Below are positions 53,851-64,000 of a stretch of 64,000 nucleotides of DNA, in pieces. This DNA comes from Streptomyces canus. GTDB lineage: Bacteria; Actinomycetota; Actinomycetes; Streptomycetales; Streptomycetaceae. The DNA lies in NCBI RefSeq assembly GCF_041435015.1, contig NZ_CP107989.1, forward strand, positions 4,154,001 to 4,218,000. Reading direction: 5' to 3'. The notes beneath the pieces are model-generated. The model made no database searches. It was given only the letters and a program-made list of their open reading frames with translations, and was not told where the DNA came from. The position numbers and the translations under genes were made by a program. Every line of letters starts with the position of its first letter. The stretch's first letter is position 1.

Positions 53851-54354
53851 TCAGGCCGTGAGCACGCTGAGGTCGGCCGCGGTCCACCGCTCCCCGACCG
53901 GCGTCAGCGTCACGTGCCGCACCTCGTCGGTCGTGTCACCGACCGCGCGGTGGATCTGCACCTGGAGCCGGTCGTCGGTCAGTTCCTCGACCTTGCCCTC
54001 GCCCCACTCCACGACGATCACCGACTCCGGCAGCGACACGTCGAGATCGAGGTCCTCCATCTCGTCGAGCCCGCCGCCCAGGCGGTACGCGTCGACGTGG
54101 ACGAGCGGCGGCCCGTCCCCCAGGGACGGATGCACCCGGGCGATCACGAAGGTCGGCGAGGTCACGGCCCCCCGCACCCCGAGCCCCTCGCCGAGGCCCC
54201 GGGTCAGCGTCGTCTTACCCGCGCCGAGCTCTCCGCTGAGCATCACCAGGTCCCCGGCGCGCAGCAGCTTGGCGAGCTTCAGGCCCAGCTCGCGCATCTG
54301 CTCGGGGGAGGTGACGGTCAGCTCGGTCTCAACCGGGTTGCGCGGTGCTTCCAT
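53851..54354 (-). CDS. tsaE: tRNA t6A biosynthesis ATPase TsaE
   Basis: ATPase that cycles the TsaBD complex in t6A synthesis. The 167-residue sequence has the P-loop LSGELGAGKTTLTRGLGEGL, TSPTFVIARVH, DAYRLGG and VIVVEWGEG, all family signatures. I start at ATG 54354 (MEAPRNPVETE); a TTG nine bases earlier is unlikely. It overlaps the end of the alpha/beta hydrolase gene by 26 bases and is probably co-transcribed with it and alr. Confidence 0.94.
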   Translation of the reverse strand: MEAPRNPVETELTVTSPEQMRELGLKLAKLLRAGDLVMLSGELGAGKTTLTRGLGEGLGVRGAVTSPTFVIARVHPSLGDGPPLVHVDAYRLGGGLDEMEDLDLDVSLPESVIVVEWGEGKVEELTDDRLQVQIHRAVGDTTDEVRHVTLTPVGERWTAADLSVLTA

Positions 54355-55576
54355 AACCGCCAACGGTAGCCCCTGCGGGCACCGCCCCCGCCCGGGTGAG
54401 CAGGTCGGCGAGGCGGTCGGTGACCACTTCCGGGTGCTCCAGCATGACCAGGTGCCCGGCGTCCGGGACCAGCACCAGCTCCGCCTCCGGCAGCAGGGAG
54501 GCGATCGCCTCGCTGTGCTCGCTGGGCGTGACCATGTCCCCCACCCCGGCCAGCACCAGCACCGGCTTGTCAGCGAAGTGGGCGAGGGCGGCCGTCTTGT
54601 CGTGGTTGTCGAACGCCGGGTAGTACTCGGCGACCACGTCGATCGGGGTGCCCTCGATCATCCGCTCGGCGAACCGGACGACGGCCGGGTCGACGTCCCG
54701 GGAGGCGAAGGAGTAGCGCTTGATGATCCCGGCGAACAGGTCGGCGGTGGCCCGCCGCCCCTTCTCCACCAGGTCGGCCCGCTGCCCCAGTGCCTTGAGG
54801 ACGCCCGGCAGCACCCGCCGTACGACGTTGACGCCGGCGACGGGCAGCCCGAAGTTGACCTCCCCGAGCCGTCCGGACGACGTGCCGACCAGGGCCACCG
54901 CCACGACCCGGTCGCGGATCAGCTCGGGGTACTGGTCGGCCAGCGCCATGACGGTCATCCCGCCCATGGAGTGTCCGACGAGCACGATCGGCCCCTCGGG
55001 GACGGTCGCGTCGATGACGGCTTTCAGGTCGTGCCCGAGCTGCTCGATGTCGACCGGCACCCCGTCCCGCACCTGCCGCATGCCCCGCCCGGACCGCCCG
55101 TGGCTGCGCTGGTCCCAGTGCACGGTTCGCACGACGCCCCTGAGCGCCGCGCGCTGGAAGTGCCAGGAGTCCTGGCTGAGGCAGTAGCCGTGGCTGAAGA
55201 CGACGGTGACGGGGGCGGGGGCCTTGCGCCCGAACAGCCGGCGCCGGCGCGGCGACAGCGCGGGCACGGCTTCCGGGTCGACGTCGTCGACCTCGTAGTA
55301 CAGCTCGGTGCCGTCGTCGGCCTCCGCCTTGCCGGGGGTACCGCGCAGCGAGCCGTACGGCCCGGTCGAGTCGAGGGCGAGCCGCGCCTTCTGCCGCATC
55401 CCGCGCCCGACGGTGAGCCGCTCGACGGCCACACCGGCCGCGGCGCCCGCGGCGATCACGCCTATCGCGGCGCCGGCGATCCCGGTCGCCCGACGCCAGC
55501 CGGCGCCCGCCCCCGCGGAGGCGAGGGCCACCGAAGCGGCGGCGTCGACGACGGCCTCCGCACTGCTCTCGCTCAC
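54329..55576 (-). CDS. Membrane-anchored alpha/beta hydrolase
   Basis: A 415-residue protein. A hydrophobic N-terminal segment (IAGAAIGVIAAGAAAGVAVE, about 33 to 52) looks like a membrane anchor. The hydrolase domain has VVFSHGYCLSQDSWHFQR (oxyanion region), DQRSHGRSG, the nucleophile elbow LVGHSMGGMTVMALA and the catalytic His in DAGHLVMLEHPE, with an Asp in LAGVGDMVTP. Between alr and tsaE, as in other streptomycetes. The substrate is unknown. Confidence 0.88.
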   Translation of the reverse strand: MSESSAEAVVDAAASVALASAGAGAGWRRATGIAGAAIGVIAAGAAAGVAVERLTVGRGMRQKARLALDSTGPYGSLRGTPGKAEADDGTELYYEVDDVDPEAVPALSPRRRRLFGRKAPAPVTVVFSHGYCLSQDSWHFQRAALRGVVRTVHWDQRSHGRSGRGMRQVRDGVPVDIEQLGHDLKAVIDATVPEGPIVLVGHSMGGMTVMALADQYPELIRDRVVAVALVGTSSGRLGEVNFGLPVAGVNVVRRVLPGVLKALGQRADLVEKGRRATADLFAGIIKRYSFASRDVDPAVVRFAERMIEGTPIDVVAEYYPAFDNHDKTAALAHFADKPVLVLAGVGDMVTPSEHSEAIASLLPEAELVLVPDAGHLVMLEHPEVVTDRLADLLTRAGAVPAGATVGGYGSTAQPG

Positions 55577-55648
55577 GTACCGCTCCTGTTCGCTGGGTCG
55601 GGTGCTACCGGTGTGGCGGGTCTCGCTGTTCTTGCACGCACTGTGCGG

Positions 55649-56818
55649 TTACCCCGCTTGTTCGTCATTCACATAGACGCGGGGAACGCGCGTTCCGATG
55701 CGGGTCACGATTTCGTACGCGATGGTGCCCGAGGCCTGCGCCCAGTCCTCGGCGGTGGGCTCGCCCCGGTCGCCGGGACCGAAGAGCACGGCCCGGGTGC
55801 CGGTGGCGGGCTCGTCGCCGCCGAGGTCCACGACGAACTGGTCCATGGCGATCCGCCCGGCGACCGTCCGCCACTTGCCGTCGACCAGGACCGGTCCGGC
55901 GCCGGAGGCGTGCCGCGGGATGCCGTCCGCGTATCCGACGGGCACGAGGCCGAGGGTCGTGGCGCCCGGGGTGATGTAGTGATGGCCGTAACTGACGCCA
56001 TGGCCGCCCGGAACATGCTTGACCAGCGCGATCGACGCGGACAGCGTCATCACCGGGCGCAGTCCGAAGTCGGCGGGGACGCCGAGCTCGGGACTGGGCG
56101 AGATGCCGTAGACCGCGATCCCGGTCCGGACGAGGTCGAAGTGGCTCTCCGGAAGCGTGAGCGTGGCGGGCGAGTTGGCGATGTGCCGCACCTCGGGGTT
56201 CACGCCCTGACCCTCGGCGTACGCCAGCATCTCCCGGAAGCGGGTGAGCTGGGCGGCGATGGAGGGGTGCCCGGGCTCGTCGGCGCAGGCGAAGTGCGAC
56301 CAGAGTCCGGTGACCCGCAGGAGGCCTTCGGACTGGGCGCGCAGGGCCTCGGCGACCAGCTCGGCCCAGTCCTCGCCCGGCTGGCAGCCGCCCCGCCCGA
56401 GTCCGGTGTCGGCCTTGAGCTGCACGCGCGCGGGAAGACCGGATTCGCGGGCCGCGGCGACGAGCTCCCGCAGCGCCCACATCCCGCCGACGGACACGTC
56501 GAGGTCGGCCTCGATCGCCTCCCGCCAGGGGCCGCCGGGCGTCCACAGCCAGCACATGATCCGCCCCGGCAGTCCCGCCTTCCGCAGCGCGAGAGCCTCC
56601 TCCGGCGTGGCGGTCCCGAGCCAGCGCGCGCCCGCCTCGACCGCGGCGCGGGCGCAGGGCACCGCGCCGTGGCCGTACGCGTCGGACTTGACCACGGCCA
56701 TGACGGCGGCCCCCGACGCGCGGGCACGCAGGGCCCGCACGTTGGCCCGCAGCGCGGCCAGGTCGATCTCGGCGCGGGCCCGCAGTGGTGCGGTCGGGGC
56801 AGTTGCTGTCTCGTTCAT
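55649..56818 (-). CDS. alr: Alanine racemase
   Basis: Interconverts L- and D-alanine for peptidoglycan. The 389-residue PLP enzyme has the cofactor lysine in AVVKSDAYGHGAVPCARAAV, the catalytic Tyr in HGVSYGHHYITPG and conserved IAMDQFVVDLGG in the C-terminal domain. It is upstream of the hydrolase and tsaE genes, with a 72-base gap, likely as an operon. The length is normal. Confidence 0.96.
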   Translation of the reverse strand: MNETATAPTAPLRARAEIDLAALRANVRALRARASGAAVMAVVKSDAYGHGAVPCARAAVEAGARWLGTATPEEALALRKAGLPGRIMCWLWTPGGPWREAIEADLDVSVGGMWALRELVAAARESGLPARVQLKADTGLGRGGCQPGEDWAELVAEALRAQSEGLLRVTGLWSHFACADEPGHPSIAAQLTRFREMLAYAEGQGVNPEVRHIANSPATLTLPESHFDLVRTGIAVYGISPSPELGVPADFGLRPVMTLSASIALVKHVPGGHGVSYGHHYITPGATTLGLVPVGYADGIPRHASGAGPVLVDGKWRTVAGRIAMDQFVVDLGGDEPATGTRAVLFGPGDRGEPTAEDWAQASGTIAYEIVTRIGTRVPRVYVNDEQAG

Positions 56819-56894
56819 GGCGCCCCCAGTGTCTCAGAGGCGACTGACACCGCCGATGAGCGCGTCCCCCTCGGGGCGCGCACGCGCACGCGTG

Positions 56895-57515
56895 TCAGAG
56901 GCTCAGACCGTGCCGGGCCAGGTATTTCACCGGGTCGATGTCCGAGCCGTACGGGCGGCGGGAGCGGACCTCGAAGTGCAGATGCGGGCCCGTGGCGCGC
57001 CCGGTGGCCCCACTGCTGCCTATGCGGGTGCCGGCCTTGACCTTGGCGCCGCGCGCGACCGAGATGCGCGAGAGATGGGCGTAGAGCACATACCGTGAAT
57101 CGCTCATCTTGATCGTCACGGCCTTTCCGTACGACCCCGACCAGCTGGCCAGGACGACGACGCCGGTGCCGACCGCGTAGACCGGGGTTCCCTTCGGCAC
57201 GGCAAGATCGACTCCGGTGTGATAGCCGACCAGCCAGTTTCCCCGCACCCGGTAACGCATCGTCACCCTGGCCCGCTTCCGGATGGGGCGGGTCCACTTG
57301 GCGGTGAGGGAGCGGTCGTCGACCTCGACGTCCTCGGCGGCCTCGAACAGTTCCTCGTATTCCGCGTCGTAGTCGCCGCCGCAGTTCCCGCCGGGCTCTT
57401 CCTCTGACGGTTCCGGGGTGTCCTCGCGGAAACCGAGAACGGGACTCCCCAGAACGACTGCCGCGCCTCCCAGCAACTCGCGCCGGGTGGTGCCTCGTAT
57501 ATTTGGCTCATCCAT
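56895..57515 (-). CDS. Exported M23-family peptidase (LytM domain)
   Basis: A 206-residue protein. The N-terminus RRELLGGAAVVLGSPVLGF resembles a twin-arginine signal. An acidic segment follows (EEEPGGNCGGDYDAEYEELF), then the LytM domain: YHTGVDLAVPKGTPVYAVGT with the first zinc ligands, YAHLSRISV, and GPHLHFEVRSR with the last His. All usual metal ligands seem present, so it could be an active peptidoglycan endopeptidase. It lies near alr. A weak ribosome site makes the exact start uncertain. Confidence 0.88.
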   Translation of the reverse strand: MDEPNIRGTTRRELLGGAAVVLGSPVLGFREDTPEPSEEEPGGNCGGDYDAEYEELFEAAEDVEVDDRSLTAKWTRPIRKRARVTMRYRVRGNWLVGYHTGVDLAVPKGTPVYAVGTGVVVLASWSGSYGKAVTIKMSDSRYVLYAHLSRISVARGAKVKAGTRIGSSGATGRATGPHLHFEVRSRRPYGSDIDPVKYLARHGLSL

Positions 57516-57645
57516 GCGGCCAGCGAAACATCGCCCTTTCAGCTCCGCATATTCGGCCGACCGGTATTGGTCCCATCAGGTAGTAGTTCGCGGTTACGCG
57601 TCGGTATTCCGGCTCGCCGTCACCCGTACGCCTGCTGATCCGCGG

Positions 57646-60979
<3,334 letters not shown>

Positions 60980-61045
60980 CCGGTGGCGTGACACAGGTCC
61001 GGCTCCGGTCCTGACGTTCGCGGGCAACGACGTACGCCGAACCGG

Positions 61046-61122
61046 GTGAGCGTCACAGCGAGCGATCAGGACCGGGTGGAGTTGGAGCGGCGGGCTCGGT
61101 GCAAGGCCGAGCCCGCCCGTAC
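61046..61122 (+). pseudogene. Possible N-terminal scrap of an IS630-type transposase
   Basis: From GTG 61046 the frame reads VSVTASDQDRVELERRARCK then AEPART, close to the usual N-terminus of actinobacterial IS630 transposases (a D/E-R-x-ELERRAR-x-K-x-EPAR pattern). After that the similarity stops. Only about 25 codons are left, so the call rests on a short match. Confidence 0.4.
61089..61117. terminator. 11-bp perfect hairpin after GH62
   Basis: GGCGGGCTCGG (61089-61099) and CCGAGCCCGCC (61107-61117), loop TGCAAGG. About 110 bases after the GH62 stop, inside the transposase-like scrap; a candidate terminator. The remaining stretch to 61522 holds the right repeat copy and no gene I can support. 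Confidence 0.5.
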
Positions 61123-61346
61123 ATGTGGAGAACCCGGATGGTGGCGGCCTCGTCCTGGTCGACCACGAGACGCGGAACGTGTCAAGCCTGGTGAGTCGGT
61201 CGGTTTCAGGGTTTGTCGAGTGAGCCGGGGTCGCCGGCGTCCGAGGTGATCACTGGGCGGCGGCATGGTCGTCCGTCACAAACCGCGAAGTTTCCCGGTG
61301 ACCGACGATCTTCACCGAAGTCATCCACCCACGACCAGCACGAGCA

Positions 61347-61404
61347 TCCCGAACCCCGCACACACCAGACCCGTGACCAGCAACTTCACGATGCACAGTG
61401 CTCA
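61347..61404 (-). repeat. Right copy of the 58-bp inverted repeat
   Basis: Reverse complement of 59211-59268 with one mismatch. It is oriented oppositely to the left copy. Beyond the repeat the two flanks have no further similarity except CA(C/G) on the outer side. Confidence 0.85.
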
Positions 61405-61522
61405 CTGGGCGACGCCCCAGCGCCTGTCTACGTCCAGTGGGACCAGGCCGCCTGAACACGGGCGCCCGCGCCCGCCACGACAACGCGGACTGAGCAAACG
61501 CCCACCACCCCGCGCCCGTTCG

Positions 61523-61894
61523 TCACCCCTCCGCGATCACCACCGCCGACGCCACACCCGCGTCATGACTGAGCGACACGTGCCAGGACCGCACGCCGAG
61601 TTCCGCCGCCCGCGCCGCGACCGTCCCGGTCACCCGCAGCCGGGGCTGCCCGCTGTCCTCGACGTAGACCTCGGCGTCCGTCCAGTGCAGGCCCGCGGGG
61701 GCCCCGAGCGCCTTCGCCAGGGCCTCCTTGGCGGCGAACCGCGCCGCCAGCGAGGCGACACCCCGCCGCTCCCCGCCGGGCAGCAGCAACTCGTCGTCCC
61801 GGAAGAGCCGTTGGGCCAGGCCGGGCGTCCGCTCCAGGGACGCCGCGAACCGGTCGATCTCCGCCACGTCGATACCGACACCGATGATGCTCAT
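61523..61894 (-). CDS. acpS: Holo-[acyl-carrier-protein] synthase
   Basis: Attaches 4'-phosphopantetheine from CoA to apo-ACP. The 123-residue protein starts [16 protein letters not shown] (Mg-binding Asp) and has [12 protein letters not shown] with the catalytic Glu-Lys motif and [13 protein letters not shown] near the end. The size is that of trimeric AcpS. In relatives it adjoins nnr; the GH62 segment intervenes here. Confidence 0.96.
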   Translation of the reverse strand: MSIIGVGIDVAEIDRFAASLERTPGLAQRLFRDDELLLPGGERRGVASLAARFAAKEALAKALGAPAGLHWTDAEVYVEDSGQPRLRVTGTVAARAAELGVRSWHVSLSHDAGVASAVVIAEG

Positions 61895-61924
61895 CCGGGC
61901 ACTTTACGACCCGCCCGGCGCCGG

Positions 61925-62185
61925 TCACGCGATCGGCTCGTCGGCCTTCCCCGCCTCGTCGAACAGGTCCTCGGCCCGCTCGACCGTGCGGGAACGCTTC
62001 AGCCAGGTGTCCATGCGGTCGACATCGGCGCAGCTGGTGATGCGCTCGCGCACACTGTCGGTCACGGGGATGCCGCGCACCTCCAGCACGGAGAGGATCC
62101 CCTTGGCCTCGCCTTCCGTCCTTCCTTCCAGGTAGGCCGTCTCACGAACCGTCCCCCGGCCGGGGAAGTAGCTGACGAACGACAT
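61925..62185 (-). CDS. Short protein resembling the C-terminal end of a larger conserved streptomycete protein (truncated)
   Basis: 86 residues from ATG 62185 (MSFVSYFPGRGTVRETAYLE). The segment AYLEGRTEGEAKGILSVLEV, then RGIPVTDSVRERITSCADVD and WLKRSRTVERAEDLFDEAG, looks like the C-terminus of about 290-residue Rpn/PD-(D/E)XK-like hypotheticals that carry the EGRxEGxA signature. No nuclease domain precedes it, so it is probably a fragment. A GTG at 62215 would add ten residues. Confidence 0.5.
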   Translation of the reverse strand: MSFVSYFPGRGTVRETAYLEGRTEGEAKGILSVLEVRGIPVTDSVRERITSCADVDRMDTWLKRSRTVERAEDLFDEAGKADEPIA

Positions 62186-62302
62186 GATCCGATAAGCGGT
62201 CTTTACGAGTCCCACAAGAGCCCACGGTCTTTCCCCAGGCCGAGGTGACCATGATCACGTCAGATATACATGTCGCGGAGATCGCTCACAGAGGAGCCCG
62301 CG

Positions 62303-62926
62303 ATGACCGGCACAGCCGCCCGTTACCTCTACCTCGCCCGGCACGGCGAGGCGTTGCCCGACGAGAGCGGGTTGACCCGTGCCGGCCGACAGCAGGCCTC
62401 ACTGCTCGGCCGACGGCTCCAGGACATCCCCTTCACGGCCGTTCACCATGGCCCGCTTCCGCGGGCCGCACAGACGGCCCGCCTGATCCACGACCAACTG
62501 AAGGACGTTCCCCTACTCGTCTCGGAAGTCGCGGGGGACTACGTGCCCTACGTTCCCCAGAAGGACGAACTCCCGCCCGAAGCAGCGGACTTCTACCTCC
62601 GCTTCCTCGCCGACACCACCGACGACGAGCGGGAGCAGGGCGCTGCGCTGGCCCGCCAGGCACTCGACCTGTTCACCGGACCGGTGGACGGCGAAGCGGA
62701 CCGACACGAACTGGTCGTCACCCACAGCTTCCTCGTCGCCTGGCTCGTCCGGGACGCCATGCACGCCCCGAAGTGGCGCTGGCTCGGCCTCAACCACGGC
62801 AACGCGGCGCTCACGGTCATCCGTTACGCGCCCGGCCGAGCGGCCTCCGTCCTCGTCTCCAACGACATGCGGCACCTGCCCGCCGAACTGCGCTGGACGG
62901 GCTTCCCTCCGGAGTCGCACGTCTGA
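62303..62926 (+). CDS. Histidine phosphatase family protein
   Basis: A 207-residue phosphoglycerate-mutase-fold protein. The catalytic RHG box is YLARHGEALPDESGLTRAG, followed by PLPRAAQTARLI and the second catalytic His in LVVTHSFLVAWLV. The start ATG 62303 follows GAGGAG. It could be a phosphatase on a small metabolite or phosphoprotein; specificity is unknown. The gene is not in an operon with its neighbours. Confidence 0.88.
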   Translation: MTGTAARYLYLARHGEALPDESGLTRAGRQQASLLGRRLQDIPFTAVHHGPLPRAAQTARLIHDQLKDVPLLVSEVAGDYVPYVPQKDELPPEAADFYLRFLADTTDDEREQGAALARQALDLFTGPVDGEADRHELVVTHSFLVAWLVRDAMHAPKWRWLGLNHGNAALTVIRYAPGRAASVLVSNDMRHLPAELRWTGFPPESHV

Positions 62927-62937
62927 CCCCGCACCGT

Positions 62938-63345
62938 TCAGGCCGCGGCCAGCTCGCACCACACGTACTTCCCCCGGTTGCCGTGTCTGGCCAGCGGCTG
63001 CCACCCCCACAGATCCGCGCAGGCCCGCACCAGCGCCAGCCCCCGCCCCTCCTCCGCCTCCCGCAAAAGGTCCAACTCACCCGGCGGCTGCGGAGGTTCA
63101 GGGTCCGCGTCCCACGCCCCGATCCGCAGCACCCCCGCCGACCAACGCACCCGCAGCGCGGCCGGTCCTTTCGTATGGCGTACGGCGTTGGAGACCAACT
63201 CCGCCGCGAGGAGCTCCGCGGTGTCGGCCAGGCGGATCAGGCCGTGCATCGTGAGGATGAGCCGGAGGGTGCGGCGGGCGACGGTGACGGCTCGGAGGTC
63301 GTTCGGGATGTACAGGGTGTACTCCCAGGGTTCGTTTTCGGGCAT
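62938..63345 (-). CDS. ATP-binding anti-sigma-factor-like protein (RsbW/HATPase type)
   Basis: A 135-residue GHKL ATPase from ATG 63345 (MPENEPWEYTLYIPNDLRAV). The N box is LAAELVSNAVRHTKGPAALR, the G1 region GAWDADPEPPQPP is variable and the G2 box GRGLALVRACADLWGW is clear. Such solitary proteins in Streptomyces are often paired with a WhiJ-like HTH gene and a DUF397 gene; the HTH partner is divergent here. Role in signalling is inferred from context. Confidence 0.85.
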   Translation of the reverse strand: MPENEPWEYTLYIPNDLRAVTVARRTLRLILTMHGLIRLADTAELLAAELVSNAVRHTKGPAALRVRWSAGVLRIGAWDADPEPPQPPGELDLLREAEEGRGLALVRACADLWGWQPLARHGNRGKYVWCELAAA

Positions 63346-63482
63346 ACGAAGAACTCCGTTCAGGTGAGGGCTGGTTGGTTGCGGTGGCGGTGCCGCGTTC
63401 GTCATGGCAGGACGGAGCGGTGCACTTCCGCAGAGTAAGCGTTGCATCACAGAACGTAGGGCTAACATGTGGACCGGAGCAA

Positions 63483-63500
63483 GCGGATCACGTGATCCGC
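63483..63500. promoter_or_regulatory. Perfect 18-bp palindrome between the divergent ATPase and HTH genes
   Basis: GCGGATCACGTGATCCGC is an uninterrupted palindrome 20 bases before the HTH ATG. Position and symmetry suit an operator bound by the HTH protein itself. Confidence 0.6.
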
Positions 63501-63520
63501 CCCCGAACGAGGAGCAACCC

Positions 63521-64000
63521 ATGGTCCTGAGGCGCGAACCCACCGCACGCCAGGTACGGCTGGGGACCGAACTGCGCAGACTCCGCGAGGCGGCAGGACT
63601 CACCGCTATCGAGGCCGCAGCGCTACTCGGGGCGAATCGCGCCCAGATGAGCCACATCGAATCCGGGCTCGCAGGCGTGAGCGAGGAACGTCTACGTCGC
63701 CTCGCGTCCCACTACGCCTGCACGGACAAGGAGTTCATCGAAGCGTTGGCCGCGATGGCCACCGACCGGACCCGTGGCTGGTGGGAGGACTATCGAGGCT
63801 TGTTGCCCACGTCTTTCCTGGACCTGTCCGAGCTGGAGCACCATGCCCGGTTCCAGCACCACGTTGCCGTCCTGTACGTGCCGGGCCTGTTGCAGACGGA
63901 GGACTACGCCCGTGCCGTCTTCTCGGACAGGCTGCCCGAACTCACCTACGACGAGATGGAGTTGCGCATCCAGCACCGGAAGGCACGCCAGCAGATCACC
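63521..64000 (+). CDS. WhiJ-like XRE-family HTH protein with DUF5753-type domain (truncated by window end)
   Basis: The first 160 residues, open to the window edge. An N-terminal helix-turn-helix reads RLREAAGLTAIEAAALLGAN then RAQMSHIESGLAGVSEERLR. The second part, WWEDYRGLLPTSFLDLSELE then YVPGLLQTEDYARAVFSDRL, is the usual start of the DUF5753 domain. ATG 63521 follows GAGGAG. These proteins form families with small DUF397 partners and anti-sigma-like ATPases that influence development and antibiotic production. A DUF397 gene would be expected just beyond 64000. Confidence 0.88.
   Translation, partial: MVLRREPTARQVRLGTELRRLREAAGLTAIEAAALLGANRAQMSHIESGLAGVSEERLRRLASHYACTDKEFIEALAAMATDRTRGWWEDYRGLLPTSFLDLSELEHHARFQHHVAVLYVPGLLQTEDYARAVFSDRLPELTYDEMELRIQHRKARQQIT

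Noticed and set aside
53792..57040. A 1,082-codon plus-strand frame across tsaE, the hydrolase and alr
   Set aside because: Antisense to three conserved genes; low-complexity translation.
61250..61483. A minus-strand frame across the right inverted repeat
   Set aside because: No start context or family; it shares residues with the left flank only because the 58-bp repeat is shared.

Overview
The window is high-GC actinobacterial DNA and almost certainly comes from a Streptomyces chromosome core. The evidence is gene content and order: bldM next to whiD, with shbA, guaB and a guaB3-type gene alongside; groES-groEL1 behind two CIRCE operators; tsaB-rimI-tsaD, tsaE, alr, NAD(P)HX epimerase/dehydratase and acpS; and a run of transmembrane Ser/Thr kinases. 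This order resembles the SCO47xx region of S. coelicolor. GTG starts and apparently leaderless starts are common. No tRNA, rRNA or CRISPR array was seen.

1-10 kb holds metabolic genes: a class II aldolase, guaA, a chorismate mutase preceded by what looks like a complete Phe/Tyr attenuator, a membrane-anchored protein of unknown role, a LAETG sortase substrate, and a GMC oxidoreductase/succinic semialdehyde dehydrogenase pair. 10.1-21.8 kb is a same-strand array of six kinase-family genes. Four keep the catalytic residues and two look like pseudokinases (HRD changed to HRH or HRN; the second is also split by a Gly/Pro/Ala-rich insertion). A decayed fragment of another kinase lies between two of them. 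22-30 kb carries a serine hydrolase, glpD, a nucleotide-sugar dehydrogenase homologue without its cysteine, a tandem structured repeat, guaB3 and guaB. 30-32.3 kb is the developmental block shbA, bldM, whiD.

32.3-42.4 kb holds a LysR regulator beside a broken MOSC gene, an SDR, a SnoaL-type protein, groES-groEL1, two translationally coupled lipoprotein deacetylases, a THUMP-like methyltransferase and an ECF42 sigma/YciI pair. 42.5-50.4 kb is more accessory: an FG-GAP protein, an LCP protein, and a xylan module (GH10 xylanase, LacI regulator, GH3 enzyme) with a near-identical CGAAAC(A/T)TTCG site in front of each enzyme gene. A 168-bp tandem duplication marks its end. 50.2-59.1 kb returns to core genes (tsaD, rimI, tsaB, tsaE, alr, nnr) with a degenerate L,D-transpeptidase-like protein among them. 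59.2-61.4 kb is an apparent insert: a GH62 arabinofuranosidase gene flanked by 58-bp inverted repeats and a likely transposase scrap, between nnr and acpS. The right end carries acpS, a truncated small gene, a histidine phosphatase, and a divergent pair of an anti-sigma-like ATPase and a WhiJ-like HTH protein that runs off the window.

Functional themes are purine nucleotide synthesis (guaA, guaB, guaB3), envelope and cell-wall work (alr, LCP, deacetylases, M23, serine hydrolase, sortase substrate), tRNA t6A modification, developmental control, and plant polysaccharide use.
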